DNA of 10,181 bases from JBAZYZ01 sp964361185 (GCA_964361185.1 CAYHZS010000030.1:1-10181); one strand, 5' to 3'; shown: positions 1 to 5,760, numbered from the stretch's first letter. Program-made: numbers and translations. The notes: a model not told the origin generated them from the letters alone.

Positions 1-6
1 CTAAAT

Positions 7-54
7 CACGGCTGACACGGCGATTCCGTGCGGGGTTTCCTGCTCATATAAAAA
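7..54. repeat. left copy of 48-bp terminal inverted repeat
   Basis: These 48 bases are the exact reverse complement of 10134-10181. The match stops at position 55, where the two copies diverge. Read outward from the neighbouring gene, the repeat starts inside the T-tract of a terminator and runs on as ATGAGCAGGAAACCCC. It contains a small hairpin, CACGG/CCGTG at 16-20 and 26-30. The placement after terminators at both ends suggests a dispersed genomic repeat rather than a replicon end. Confidence 0.9.
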
Positions 55-88
55 CACCCCCCGACGTACGTCGGGAGGTGTTTTTTTT
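51..88 (-). terminator. bidirectional rho-independent terminator after the DUF378 gene
   Basis: A near-perfect palindrome is centred between 67 and 68. Bases 50-65 pair with 70-85, with one C/A mismatch at 59/76. The stem is GC-rich in the middle and flanked by an A-run on one side and T-runs on both strands. It lies 25 bases past the stop codon of the minus-strand gene at 113-328, so it most likely ends that transcript. The other direction would work equally well. Confidence 0.9.
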
Positions 89-112
89 AACAGAGGATTC
101 TGCTGATTGAAA

Positions 113-328
113 TTACACAGAAGCAGAGCCTCCGCACATCCTGCAGTTGGCTTTATGCGTGGCGATTTCGTACACAGCCGAAAGACCGACCAAAACATAA
201 ACAAGATTCACAACTGCCGGCCAGCTTCCGAGTAACATCTCGACGACATTCCAGCCAAATACCGACAAGCCCCAGTTCAAACCTCCCACGATAAGAAGGA
301 TGAACGCAACCATATGCAATCCTTTCAT
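113..328 (-). CDS. DUF378 family small membrane protein
   Basis: This 71-residue protein resembles the DUF378 (YuzA-like) family, whose members are short two-helix inner-membrane proteins of unknown role. The visible hallmarks are an N-terminal helix with GGLNWGL at residues 15-21 and a second helix around residues 38-55 containing LVYVLVGL. A CRMC pair at residues 62-65 near the C-terminus could bind metal or form a disulfide. The start is uncertain. The first ATG gives the usual family N-terminus (MKGLH). However, AAAGGA, a fair ribosome site, lies just before the second ATG at residue 6, inside the longer reading. The gene stands alone, with a terminator directly behind it. Confidence 0.85.
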   Translation of the reverse strand: MKGLHMVAFILLIVGGLNWGLSVFGWNVVEMLLGSWPAVVNLVYVLVGLSAVYEIATHKANCRMCGGSASV

Positions 329-364
329 AATATTGATTATTATTTCTTAGCGATTAATACTTCT

Positions 365-393
365 ACTTTATGCATATAGTATGGGATAGGCAA
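365..393 (-). promoter_or_regulatory. possible promoter of the DUF378 gene
   Basis: On the minus strand TTGCCT (388-393) is followed after 17 bases by TAAAGT (365-370). This would start transcription about 30 bases before the ATG at 328. Both boxes are imperfect. Confidence 0.35.
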
Positions 394-424
394 AAAAAAT
401 AATCTAGAGCGTTATCCCCCTCTA
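392..424 (-). terminator. weak possible terminator after the membrane-protein gene
   Basis: On the minus strand TAGAG and CTCTA (420-424 and 405-409) form a five-pair stem around a ten-base loop. It is followed by GATTA and an eight-base T-run. The stem is short and AT-rich, so this is only a candidate end for the sigma-factor transcript. Confidence 0.3.
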
Positions 425-453
425 AAAAATATTGAGTAGTCGCCGTTAATAAC

Positions 454-804
454 TTACCCGGCAAGGCCGGAATGGGCCGATTTATCGGCCATATTCCTTA
501 CCAGACTGTAAGCATACGTCATGAGAACTGCCCCCACCGCTATAAGCGAAATTTGTACAATAAACTGGGTATTCATAAAGGCCACTGTGTGAAAGACAAG
601 GAGGGCTTTCAGGTCATAAAGCGGAGGCATATTGGCGAAGATATTCTTTACGGAAAGATATGGCGAAAAAGGAGAGAGCTCAAACAGGAACACTCCGATT
701 ATGTATAGCTTCACCGCCTTGGGTGAAAGTATTCTGCGAAGCGCATACATTAAGTAAACACGCCTCATTATTTTGTTTCTTAATCGCAGTTGTTTTTCTG
801 TCAT
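454..804 (-). CDS. small membrane protein following an ECF sigma factor
   Basis: No family is recognised for this 116-residue protein. It has a very basic N-terminus (residues 6-29 with many Arg and Lys), a first hydrophobic helix at about 31-47, a moderately hydrophobic stretch at 63-78, and a clear membrane helix at about 80-101. It starts eight bases after the stop codon of the sigma-factor gene and has no Shine-Dalgarno sequence, which suggests one mRNA and coupled translation. Membrane proteins directly downstream of ECF sigma genes are often anti-sigma factors or their partners. That role is inferred from position only: no zinc-binding anti-sigma motif (HxxxCxxC) is visible. Confidence 0.8.
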   Translation of the reverse strand: MTEKQLRLRNKIMRRVYLMYALRRILSPKAVKLYIIGVFLFELSPFSPYLSVKNIFANMPPLYDLKALLVFHTVAFMNTQFIVQISLIAVGAVLMTYAYSLVRNMADKSAHSGLAG

Positions 805-812
805 ATATTTAT

Positions 813-1394
813 TTATTGAAAATTTGTCGCGGTTTCTCGGAAAGCCTCTTTGGCCCGGTATATGCGCACCTTGACCGCCCCCACGGAAAGATTATTTTCA
901 TTTGCTATCTCTTCCTGGCTTTTTCCTTTTATGAAAAACTCATTTAGTATTTCCGACAAATGGGACGGCATTCGAGAAAGTATCGAAACAACATAGTCCT
1001 TTAACTCCATGTTCATCCTGCCCTCCGTCTCTTTTTCGTCGGGCAAAAGCTCGGCCATTTCCGGAGAAAAAGACGTCTCCATCTTTCCTTTTACTTTCTG
1101 ATAATAAGTGAAGGAAGTATTCATAAGAACTTTGTACGCCCAGGCCTTAAATGAACCCTCTCCCTGAGGCGTAAAGCTCTTTGCCCGGCGGTAAATTTTA
1201 ACGAACGTATCTTGTACTATGTCTTCGGCAATATCTCTGTCCTTCACTATGTATTCCGCCTTCCGCAGGAACGCCTCCTGATACCGGTCAAGAATTAAGG
1301 CAAATAGCGCCGGATCTTTAAGCGAAGAAGCAAAGAGAGCCTCGTCAGAAAGCATCTCTTTGGCGTCATCGTTTCGGCTTAAACTTTTGAACAT
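813..1394 (-). CDS. ECF-type RNA polymerase sigma factor
   Basis: The 193-residue protein has the two-domain layout of sigma-70 family ECF factors, which direct RNA polymerase to a subset of promoters. Region 2 spans about residues 30-100 and includes the core-binding and -10 recognition segment DIAEDIVQDTFVKIYRRA (54-71). Region 4 spans about 136-187 and has the helix-turn-helix EEIANENNLSVGAVKVRIYR (161-180) that reads the -35 element. No extra C-terminal domain is present, and the length is normal for the family. It is the first gene of a probable two-gene unit with the small membrane protein. The regulon cannot be read from this window. Confidence 0.93.
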   Translation of the reverse strand: MFKSLSRNDDAKEMLSDEALFASSLKDPALFALILDRYQEAFLRKAEYIVKDRDIAEDIVQDTFVKIYRRAKSFTPQGEGSFKAWAYKVLMNTSFTYYQKVKGKMETSFSPEMAELLPDEKETEGRMNMELKDYVVSILSRMPSHLSEILNEFFIKGKSQEEIANENNLSVGAVKVRIYRAKEAFRETATNFQ

Positions 1395-1413
1395 ATAGTC
1401 GCGTGGTGGTATT

Positions 1414-1441
1414 ATCTTACTCTTTATCTCTATCTTATCAA
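1414..1441 (-). promoter_or_regulatory. likely promoter of the sigma-factor gene
   Basis: On the minus strand TTGATA (1436-1441) is followed after 16 bases by TAAGAT (1414-1419). This predicts a short leader of about 12 bases. No ribosome site precedes the ATG. The -35 box overlaps one arm of the hairpin at 1439-1475, so that inverted repeat could control this promoter. Confidence 0.5.
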
Positions 1442-1475
1442 GAAAGAGTCCGCGCCTAAGCGGGAATCTTTCTTG
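1439..1475. repeat. inverted repeat overlapping the sigma-gene -35 box
   Basis: Nine perfect pairs join 1439-1447 (CAAGAAAGA) and 1467-1475 (TCTTTCTTG). Inside, TCCGC (1449-1453) pairs with GCGGGA (1460-1465) with one bulged G, around a six-base loop. There is no T-run beyond it, so it is not a plain terminator. An operator or an RNA structure is possible. Confidence 0.6.
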
Positions 1476-1509
1476 TTCAGGATGTTTTGGCGTTTTGTTA
1501 CGTCACATC

Positions 1510-1530
1510 AATTATATTTGGTTTATAATT
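1510..1530. repeat. AT-rich dyad in the divergent intergenic region
   Basis: AATTATA (1510-1516) and TATAATT (1524-1530) are exact inverted copies seven bases apart. The element lies between the divergent sigma-factor and 1682 genes and has the size of a dimeric regulator site. Chance is also likely in such AT-rich DNA. Confidence 0.3.
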
Positions 1531-1602
1531 ATTGTACATTCGACCTGTTCATCTTTACAACCATTGGCACGGACGAAAGGTTACCTGCGGTATAAAACTA
1601 CG

Positions 1603-1631
1603 TTGACAGGCGGACTCTTATTCTATATCGT
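1603..1631 (+). promoter_or_regulatory. likely promoter of the 1682 gene
   Basis: A perfect TTGACA lies at 1603-1608. The best -10 candidates are TATCGT (1626-1631, 17-base spacing) or TATATC (1624-1629, 15-base spacing). Transcription would start near 1638, leaving a leader of about 44 bases that contains AGGAGG. Confidence 0.55.
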
Positions 1632-1681
1632 CAAAAATAGGCTGTTGCGCTATGGCGCGAAAAACTAATACAGGAGGCGCG

Positions 1682-2053
1682 ATGAACACTCTAGTATGCT
1701 CCGCGGCGTATTTCTACATCTGTCCAAGGTGCAAGAAACATGGACACATCGTTCTCGCGAACGGAGAGGAGAGCGAGGAAGTCGCGAGCAAGAAAAAAGC
1801 CCTCGTTTTGGCCAAGGAACTGACTGGCGGCAAAATCATAACCGCCGACGAACTGCCAGAACTGGAGCGCCAGATAGATGTATCTGTTCTCCCGTATGAA
1901 AATGAGGGTATGGATGAGGAACTGGAGATGTCCGCCGACATGAGAGACTCGCTGGAAGAGATCCTCGCGGCTGTCCATTACCTCATCGACGAAGAAGCCA
2001 GCGTAACCGACCAAGACGGCAACGAATTGGCTTCCCCTCGCGTCCTACACTAA
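1682..2053 (+). CDS. unknown acidic protein with CxxC/HxH cluster
   Basis: This 123-residue protein is not recognised. Near its N-terminus CPRCKKHGH (residues 14-22) puts two cysteines and two histidines in a tight cluster that could bind one zinc ion; C6 is nearby. The rest is acidic, with a long Glu/Asp-rich region from about residue 75 and a probable helix (DSLEEILAAVHYLIDEE, about 90-106). The ATG at 1682 is chosen because AGGAGG (1672-1677) sits four bases upstream. An in-frame ATG at 1652 would place that ribosome site inside the coding region. The gene is a single unit with its own promoter and terminator. Confidence 0.8.
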   Translation: MNTLVCSAAYFYICPRCKKHGHIVLANGEESEEVASKKKALVLAKELTGGKIITADELPELERQIDVSVLPYENEGMDEELEMSADMRDSLEEILAAVHYLIDEEASVTDQDGNELASPRVLH

Positions 2054-2058
2054 GAAAC

Positions 2059-2074
2059 CCTGCCTACCGGCAGG
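2059..2074. repeat. short hairpin CCTGCC/GGCAGG after the 1682 gene
   Basis: Six GC-rich pairs close a four-base loop (TACC) right after the stop codon and abut the next hairpin. From general knowledge, CCTGCC..GGCAGG palindromes recur between genes in many Parcubacteria genomes. Only one copy is present here. Confidence 0.6.
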
Positions 2075-2114
2075 TCCGCCCCGGCTGGCTTAATCGCGGT
2101 CCGGGCGGATTTTT
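2075..2114 (+). terminator. terminator of the 1682 gene
   Basis: TCCGCCC (2075-2081) pairs with GGGCGGA (2103-2109) and is followed directly by TTTTT. The 21-base loop is long. Together with the hairpin before it, this gives two stacked stem-loops ahead of the T-run. Confidence 0.75.
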
Positions 2115-2121
2115 GTTTATG

Positions 2122-2149
2122 TTGACTTTTAGCCGTTTTCGTGTATACT
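2122..2149 (+). promoter_or_regulatory. promoter of the RRM-protein gene
   Basis: TTGACT (2122-2127) and TATACT (2144-2149) are 16 bases apart, one of the strongest promoter matches in the window. Transcription from about 2156 would give an unusually long leader of about 114 bases. Confidence 0.75.
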
Positions 2150-2190
2150 CTTTCTTGTGTAAGTTTCTCGTTAGGTTTTCTCGCGTAAGG

Positions 2191-2258
2191 CGTTAGTCTG
2201 AAACGGTAACCGTAGAGAAGTATGTTAGTCGCTTACCGTTTAAATATAAAGACTAACG
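2191..2258 (+). promoter_or_regulatory. structured 5' leader of the RRM-protein gene, possible RNA switch
   Basis: CGTTAGTC (2191-2198) pairs exactly with GACTAACG (2251-2258). Inside it, AAACGGTAA (2201-2209) pairs exactly with TTACCGTTT (2233-2241). A second GTTAGTC at 2224-2230 could pair instead with GACTAAC (2251-2257), so two folds compete for the same 3' strand. The 3' strand ends 11 bases before the ATG at 2270. No Shine-Dalgarno sequence is visible. Cold, growth state or the RRM protein itself could shift the balance; this is inference. No named riboswitch class is recognised. Confidence 0.6.
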
Positions 2259-2269
2259 TGAACTGCTGT

Positions 2270-2542
2270 ATGGCAAAAAAGCTATATGTAGGGGGTATCC
2301 CTTACACCAGCACTGGAGATGATCTTAAAGATCACTTCTCACAGGCTGGAAGTGTGGTCTCAGCTACTGTCATCAACGACAAGATGACAGGTCGCTCGAA
2401 AGGTTTCGGTTTCGTTGAAATGTCAACGGACGAAGAAGCTCAGAAAGCGATTGAGATGTTCCATGGCAAGGATTTCGGAGGCCGTAATCTTACGGTCAAC
2501 GAAGCTCGCCCCATGGAAGAGCGTCCTCGTCGCGATTACTAA
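2270..2542 (+). CDS. single-RRM RNA-binding protein
   Basis: The 90-residue protein is one RNA recognition motif. The RNP2 strand is KLYVGGIP (residues 4-11) and the RNP1 strand is KGFGFVEM (about 44-51), whose aromatic residues stack on RNA. The end, ARPMEERPRRDY, is a short basic tail in place of the longer Gly/Arg tail many relatives carry. Such proteins are known from cyanobacteria and many other bacteria as RNA chaperones, often cold-induced. The start at 2270 gives the standard N-terminus MAKKLYVGG. An upstream in-frame ATG at 2222 lies within the leader stem region and would add 16 residues with no family match. A terminator follows. Confidence 0.93.
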   Translation: MAKKLYVGGIPYTSTGDDLKDHFSQAGSVVSATVINDKMTGRSKGFGFVEMSTDEEAQKAIEMFHGKDFGGRNLTVNEARPMEERPRRDY

Positions 2543-2547
2543 TCGCG
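2531..2547 (+). repeat. hairpin spanning the RRM-gene stop codon
   Basis: CGCGATT (2531-2537) and AATCGCG (2541-2547) pair perfectly around ACT, with the TAA stop (2540-2542) in the loop and 3' arm. It stands just ahead of the terminator, with no T-run of its own. Confidence 0.6.
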
Positions 2548-2550
2548 CTT

Positions 2551-2593
2551 GAAACAAAAATCCCCCGACGTAATGTCGGGGGATTTTTGTTTT
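2551..2593 (+). terminator. strong terminator of the RRM-protein gene
   Basis: Bases 2554-2569 pair without mismatch with 2575-2590, closing the loop GTAAT. CCCCC/GGGGG is at the centre and A/T runs sit at the base. It reads as a terminator in both directions. Confidence 0.95.
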
Positions 2594-2603
2594 GCTGGCA
2601 TAA

Positions 2604-2627
2604 GAAAAAGCCCCGAAATACGGGGCT
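2604..2627 (-). terminator. terminator of the minus-strand unknown gene
   Basis: AGCCCCG (2609-2615) pairs with CGGGGCT (2621-2627). On the minus strand the stem is followed by TTTTTC. It begins 19 bases after the stop codon of the gene at 2647-3006. Confidence 0.88.
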
Positions 2628-2646
2628 CTGCTTGCTTCAAGATGCT

Positions 2647-3006
2647 TCAGCGGTGGGATACGGTAACGGTTCCGCGACTTGGCTTCTTGTTGCCAATTAC
2701 CTTGCGCACACGCGCCGATTTCTTTTCCAGATACCAACGCCTCACCATTCCGTCGCCTTCCTGGACCCAGACGCGGAAATCGAGCGCCGGCTGAGTTCTC
2801 CTACTGCGAATCAGAAAATCCACATACGGCCTGGTGGTTTCAAACAAATCATGCGGATGTCCGTCGCTACATACGCGTCCGGGATAGATATTCTCCTCCG
2901 ATGACATCATGCAGATGCTTTCATTGGTATGCTGGTTTTTCGGCTCGACATACCAGCGATACCGCCGTCCGCGTCTTTCCAGTTCGCCTTTCCTCATTGC
3001 ATTCAT
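2647..3006 (-). CDS. unknown basic protein
   Basis: This 119-residue protein is not recognised. It is basic, with an Arg-rich N-terminus (RRGRRYRW, residues 11-18) and a Lys/Arg-rich end. The middle has a Cys/His patch (RVCSDGHPHDLF, about 44-55) and a stretch of aromatic and basic residues that could suit nucleic-acid binding. The strand choice rests on AGGAG seven bases before the ATG at 3006, a terminator just after the stop, and a likely -35 box upstream. Competing plus-strand readings of the same DNA have none of these. It is divergent from the transglutaminase-like gene. Confidence 0.8.
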   Translation of the reverse strand: MNAMRKGELERRGRRYRWYVEPKNQHTNESICMMSSEENIYPGRVCSDGHPHDLFETTRPYVDFLIRSRRTQPALDFRVWVQEGDGMVRRWYLEKKSARVRKVIGNKKPSRGTVTVSHR

Positions 3007-3036
3007 GGGAATCTCCTCGTGTGTTCAACTATCCAT

Positions 3037-3065
3037 AAACTCTCACGGGCTTCCGCTATTGTCAA
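3037..3065 (-). promoter_or_regulatory. possible promoter of the 2647-3006 gene
   Basis: A perfect TTGACA lies on the minus strand at 3060-3065. The -10 box is unclear: GAGTTT at 17-base spacing or GTTTAT at 19-base spacing. Confidence 0.4.
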
Positions 3066-3073
3066 CGGAACAT

Positions 3074-3079
3074 TATAAT
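3074..3079 (+). promoter_or_regulatory. consensus -10 box giving a leaderless transcript
   Basis: TATAAT lies only six bases before the ATG at 3086, so transcription would begin at or next to the start codon. No clear -35 box is seen at 17 bases (TTCCGC). There is no ribosome site, as expected for a leaderless mRNA. Confidence 0.6.
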
Positions 3080-3085
3080 AGGCAG

Positions 3086-3730
3086 ATGGTAAAAAAAGTT
3101 TTCAGCTGGCTCTCAAAAAAAGAACGTGCGTTGTTTGACCGCCTGAATACCCCGCAAAAAATCCAGGATTTTTTAAACTCCCTGCCTCAAAATTTCGAAC
3201 AAGACGGGGAAACCTGCATGTCCCCGCTCCGGGTACTCCGCGAAAATACCGCTCATTGTATAGAAGGCGCGTTTTTCGCGGCCGCCGTCCTCTGGTATCA
3301 TGGCAAGCGCCCTTTAATAATGCATCTCACCACGAGCCACCAAGACCAAGATCACGTGGTAACGATATTTAGGGACGGCGACCGGTACGGCGCTTTATCC
3401 AAAACGAATCATGCCGTACTCCGCTATCGCGACGCTGTTTATTCATCTCCCCGCGAACTCGCCATGTCTTATTTTAATGAGTATTTCAAAGATAAGACTG
3501 GCAGAAAGACGCTTGTTGGATACACTCTCCCCATAGACCTCGAAAAAGAAGCGGATTCAGAATGGCTCTCGAGTGAAGAGGGTCTGTGGTATTTGAATGA
3601 TCTTTTGTATCACTATAAACATAATCCAATCGCCCCTCGCAGACTTATGAAAAAACTGCGTCCTGCTGATAGAATAGAAAGGAAGGTAATGGACGTGCCC
3701 GAACAAAGACCTTCTAAACGCAGAAATTAA
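3086..3730 (+). CDS. transglutaminase-like (papain-fold) protein
   Basis: The 214-residue protein carries the signature of a bacterial transglutaminase-like family of unknown substrate. NTAHCIEGA (residues 54-62) holds the candidate nucleophile C58, followed by HGKRPLIMHL, then DQDHVVTIF with candidate H90, then YGALSKTNHAVLRYRD. The block SPRELAMSYFNEYF (from about 121) is also typical. A Cys-His pair in this order fits a papain-type fold with hydrolase or transferase chemistry. No signal peptide is visible, so it is likely cytoplasmic. The C-terminus is basic and probably disordered (about 190-214). The ATG at 3086 is preferred because of the TATAAT just ahead of it. The frame stays open back to 2909, but that stretch lies over the divergent gene. 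Confidence 0.75.
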   Translation: MVKKVFSWLSKKERALFDRLNTPQKIQDFLNSLPQNFEQDGETCMSPLRVLRENTAHCIEGAFFAAAVLWYHGKRPLIMHLTTSHQDQDHVVTIFRDGDRYGALSKTNHAVLRYRDAVYSSPRELAMSYFNEYFKDKTGRKTLVGYTLPIDLEKEADSEWLSSEEGLWYLNDLLYHYKHNPIAPRRLMKKLRPADRIERKVMDVPEQRPSKRRN

Positions 3731-3740
3731 CAGTTACTCT

Positions 3741-3771
3741 TTGACGGTGACATTATTATGGTACAATAATG
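3741..3771 (+). promoter_or_regulatory. promoter of the DsbA-like gene with overlapping dyad
   Basis: TTGACG (3741-3746) and TACAAT (3762-3767) are 15 bases apart, shorter than ideal. The -10 box lies in an exact inverted repeat, CATTATT (3751-3757) and AATAATG (3765-3771), which could be an operator. The roughly 37-base leader is AT-rich and lacks a ribosome site. Confidence 0.5.
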
Positions 3772-3810
3772 CGATACTTATTTAATATTTATTAATTTTT
3801 AGTTTATCTC

Positions 3811-4548
3811 ATGGAAAAACACGAACAAGGTTTTAATATCAATATGCCAACGGCTGTAATAGTTGCCGGTTTTCTAATAGCAGTAGCGATTTACGCGTCC
3901 GGTGCCTCAACTGGTTCTGTCGGCTCTGTAGCACAGCAAGCCCCTGCCCCGACACAAGCACCAGGTCAGGGAGCTGGTGGACCGCCTCCCACCAAGGACG
4001 TAACTGTTAACCCAATCAGTAATAAAGATCATTATTATGGTAGCCAAAATGCCAAAGTAGTTTTAATAGAATTTTCAGACCTTGAGTGTCCATTCTGTAA
4101 ACGTTTTCATCCAACCGTGAAGGAAATAGTGGATAATTCAAACGGTAAAGTTGCCTGGGTCTACCGCCACTTCCCGCTCGATTTCCATGATAAAGCCAAA
4201 AAGGAAGCAGAGGCTTCGGAGTGCGCCGCCGAACTCGGAGGAAACGATAAATTCTGGGAATATGTGAATACACTCTATGAAATTACTCCCGGGAATAATG
4301 GACTTGACCCGGCCGAACTGCCGAAAATTGCAACCAAAGTTGGGTTAGATGCGACCTCCTTTCAGAAATGTCTGGATAGCGGGAAATACGCGGAACGGGT
4401 CAAATCTGATATGGCTGATGGCGCCAAAGCCGGAGTTTCAGGAACTCCTTCAACTGTCATAATGAACCGCAAAGGGAAAAACCAGCTTATAGTAGGCGCC
4501 CAGCCAAAAGAGCAGATTCAGGCCGCGATTGACGAATTGCTGAAGTAA
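3811..4548 (+). CDS. membrane-anchored DsbA-like thiol-disulfide protein
   Basis: The 245-residue protein has a single N-terminal membrane helix (residues 13-30), a Pro/Ala/Gly-rich linker (about 40-62), and a DsbA-type thioredoxin fold facing outward. The active site is CPFC (93-96) after VVLIEFSDLE. The cis-proline loop is SGTPST with P213. The inserted helical region spans about 125-200 and carries two further cysteines, C138 and C187, which may form a structural disulfide. It probably makes or reshuffles disulfide bonds in exported proteins. No DsbB or VKOR partner is in the window. From general knowledge, such DSBA-domain proteins are common in CPR bacteria and are often labelled thioredoxin-domain or DsbA family. 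Confidence 0.93.
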   Translation: MEKHEQGFNINMPTAVIVAGFLIAVAIYASGASTGSVGSVAQQAPAPTQAPGQGAGGPPPTKDVTVNPISNKDHYYGSQNAKVVLIEFSDLECPFCKRFHPTVKEIVDNSNGKVAWVYRHFPLDFHDKAKKEAEASECAAELGGNDKFWEYVNTLYEITPGNNGLDPAELPKIATKVGLDATSFQKCLDSGKYAERVKSDMADGAKAGVSGTPSTVIMNRKGKNQLIVGAQPKEQIQAAIDELLK

Positions 4549-4568
4549 GTATCATGTCTATACTTGTT

Positions 4569-4595
4569 AAAAATCCCGCCCTTGGAGGGGTTTTT
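4569..4595 (+). terminator. terminator of the DsbA-like gene
   Basis: AAAAATCCC (4569-4577) pairs with GGGGTTTTT (4587-4595) with one T-G wobble, around a nine-base loop, and ends in a T-run. It begins 20 bases past the stop codon. Confidence 0.85.
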
Positions 4596-4611
4596 AATAA
4601 TGTAATATAAT
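4582..4611 (+). promoter_or_regulatory. promoter of the coiled-coil protein gene
   Basis: A perfect TATAAT (4606-4611) has TTGGAG (4582-4587) 18 bases upstream, overlapping the 3' arm of the preceding terminator. The leader would be about 20 bases, without a ribosome site. Confidence 0.55.
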
Positions 4612-4637
4612 AGCGAATTATCCGTCATAATAAACAT

Positions 4638-5381
4638 ATGAAATACAAAAATATATTAGTGTTTTTAACAGTGTTTGCTGTTCTGGGCGCAATAGCGTCT
4701 TACGGATTATCAGCCAAAGCGGAATATAATGAATCTGATTCATCTGCAGAAATACAGCAGAAACAAATGGAATTAAACCGCGAAGCGGAGAAAAAAGCCC
4801 TCGAAGGAGCTTCTGAGGCAACCAAAAAGGAAGCCGAAATTAGATGGGAAGCTCAAAAAAAGCAGTTTGAAAATAACCGCGAGAACGCGAAAAACGCCTC
4901 GAGCACCGACATCGAAGAAGGTGATGATGATAACGACGAGGATTGGAAGGATGCTGACGAAGGAGCCCAGGAACACAGGAGCGAAATCAGTAATTTTGTC
5001 CGCTCTCTGCTTAATATGGCGAGCACCACAAGCGACAAAGGCATAGGAGAAAAGGTGCGTGAGGTCGCCAAAGAACAGAGCGATAGCAAAGATAAAACTG
5101 CCAAAGCTATAGACGAAGTAAAGGGCAGAAATGCTTTGATAACTCTGCTTATCGGCGCTGACTTCAAAAATCTCGGTGAGTTAAGGAGCTATATCGTCAC
5201 GACAGAAAATCACATAAATAAATTGAGTGACATAAGGAATAAGGTTTCTCCTGAAATGCAGGTGGAGCTTGATAAAGAGATAGCGACTCTGAATTCTGAA
5301 AAAGAAAGGTTAAGTGGTATCATCAAGGCAAACGAAAGCAGGATAAGTCTCTTCGGCTGGCTGTTTAAAATGTTTCAGTAA
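4638..5381 (+). CDS. secreted or membrane-tethered coiled-coil protein
   Basis: The 247-residue protein has an N-terminal hydrophobic segment (residues 5-24) preceded by Lys residues. This is either a signal peptide or an anchor; an SAKA site at about 25-28 allows cleavage. Residues about 35-90 are a Glu/Lys/Ala-rich, probably coiled-coil helix. An acidic patch, EEGDDDNDED, follows at about 93-102. The C-terminal half is helical, with a second coiled coil at about 185-235 and an aromatic end (LFGWLFKMFQ). No enzyme motif is seen. Similar extracytoplasmic coiled-coil proteins are frequent in Parcubacteria, but the role is unknown. It has its own promoter and terminator and follows the DsbA-like gene. 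Confidence 0.8.
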   Translation: MKYKNILVFLTVFAVLGAIASYGLSAKAEYNESDSSAEIQQKQMELNREAEKKALEGASEATKKEAEIRWEAQKKQFENNRENAKNASSTDIEEGDDDNDEDWKDADEGAQEHRSEISNFVRSLLNMASTTSDKGIGEKVREVAKEQSDSKDKTAKAIDEVKGRNALITLLIGADFKNLGELRSYIVTTENHINKLSDIRNKVSPEMQVELDKEIATLNSEKERLSGIIKANESRISLFGWLFKMFQ

Positions 5382-5387
5382 TTAACT

Positions 5388-5435
5388 GAATCTAAACAAA
5401 AAAACGCCCAATCAGGCGTTTTTTTGTTTAGATTC
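5388..5435. terminator. shared bidirectional terminator, 21-bp perfect stem
   Basis: Bases 5388-5408 pair without mismatch with 5415-5435 around CAATCA. Seven A/T pairs flank a CGCC/GGCG core, so T-runs follow on both strands. It ends the converging genes at 4638-5381 and 5428-5712. Its outer arm includes the stop codon and last codons of the minus-strand gene. Confidence 0.95.
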
Positions 5436-5712
5436 CAAGCATCGTCCGTAATTCTTCCGAAGATTGCCACGCGGGCTCGAACGTGAGTTCCACCCGCGCT
5501 TCTTCCATTCCCAGTTTTTTTACCGCTTCTTCAACCGACAAAACTATTTCATTGCCAAACGGACAAAAAGGCGACGTGAGTGTCATTAAAATATCTACCC
5601 CCTCTTCTCCTATTTTAATGTCATAAATCAGCCCGAGTGTCCAAAGGTCAATCCCCACCTCCGGATCTTTCACGGTTTTCAGCGCTTCAATTATTTGTTC
5701 TTTGGTAATCAT
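5428..5712 (-). CDS. SufT-like DUF59/MIP18 iron-sulfur assembly protein
   Basis: The 94-residue protein is a single DUF59 (MIP18) domain of the kind found in SufT, which helps mature iron-sulfur proteins. It shows the family blocks DPEVGIDLWTLGLIYDI (residues 16-32), MTLTSPFCPFGNEI (43-56) with the conserved C50, and the C-terminal EPAW. Its position as last gene of the SUF locus supports the role. A stand-alone DUF59 protein could also serve in phenylacetate-type or other pathways, but nothing here suggests that. The gap to sufC is 111 bases of very AT-rich DNA. There is no ribosome site. Confidence 0.88.
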   Translation of the reverse strand: MITKEQIIEALKTVKDPEVGIDLWTLGLIYDIKIGEEGVDILMTLTSPFCPFGNEIVLSVEEAVKKLGMEEARVELTFEPAWQSSEELRTMLGI

Positions 5713-5760
5713 AATTAATTTTAAATGTCTAATTTTAAATTTTTAAATAATTTTCTAATG

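Noticed and set aside
1691..2014. Minus-strand open frame of 107 codons opposite the 1682 gene
   Set aside because: The plus strand has AGGAGG, a TTGACA promoter and a terminator; the minus-strand frame has none of these.
2679..3038. Plus-strand open frame of 119 codons opposite the 2647-3006 gene
   Set aside because: It lacks a ribosome site and terminator, whereas the minus-strand reading has AGGAG before the ATG and a terminator after the stop.
2909..3085. N-terminal extension of the transglutaminase-like gene to 2909
   Set aside because: The extension overlaps the divergent 2647-3006 gene and its ribosome site. A consensus -10 box and an ATG at 3086 give a cleaner start.
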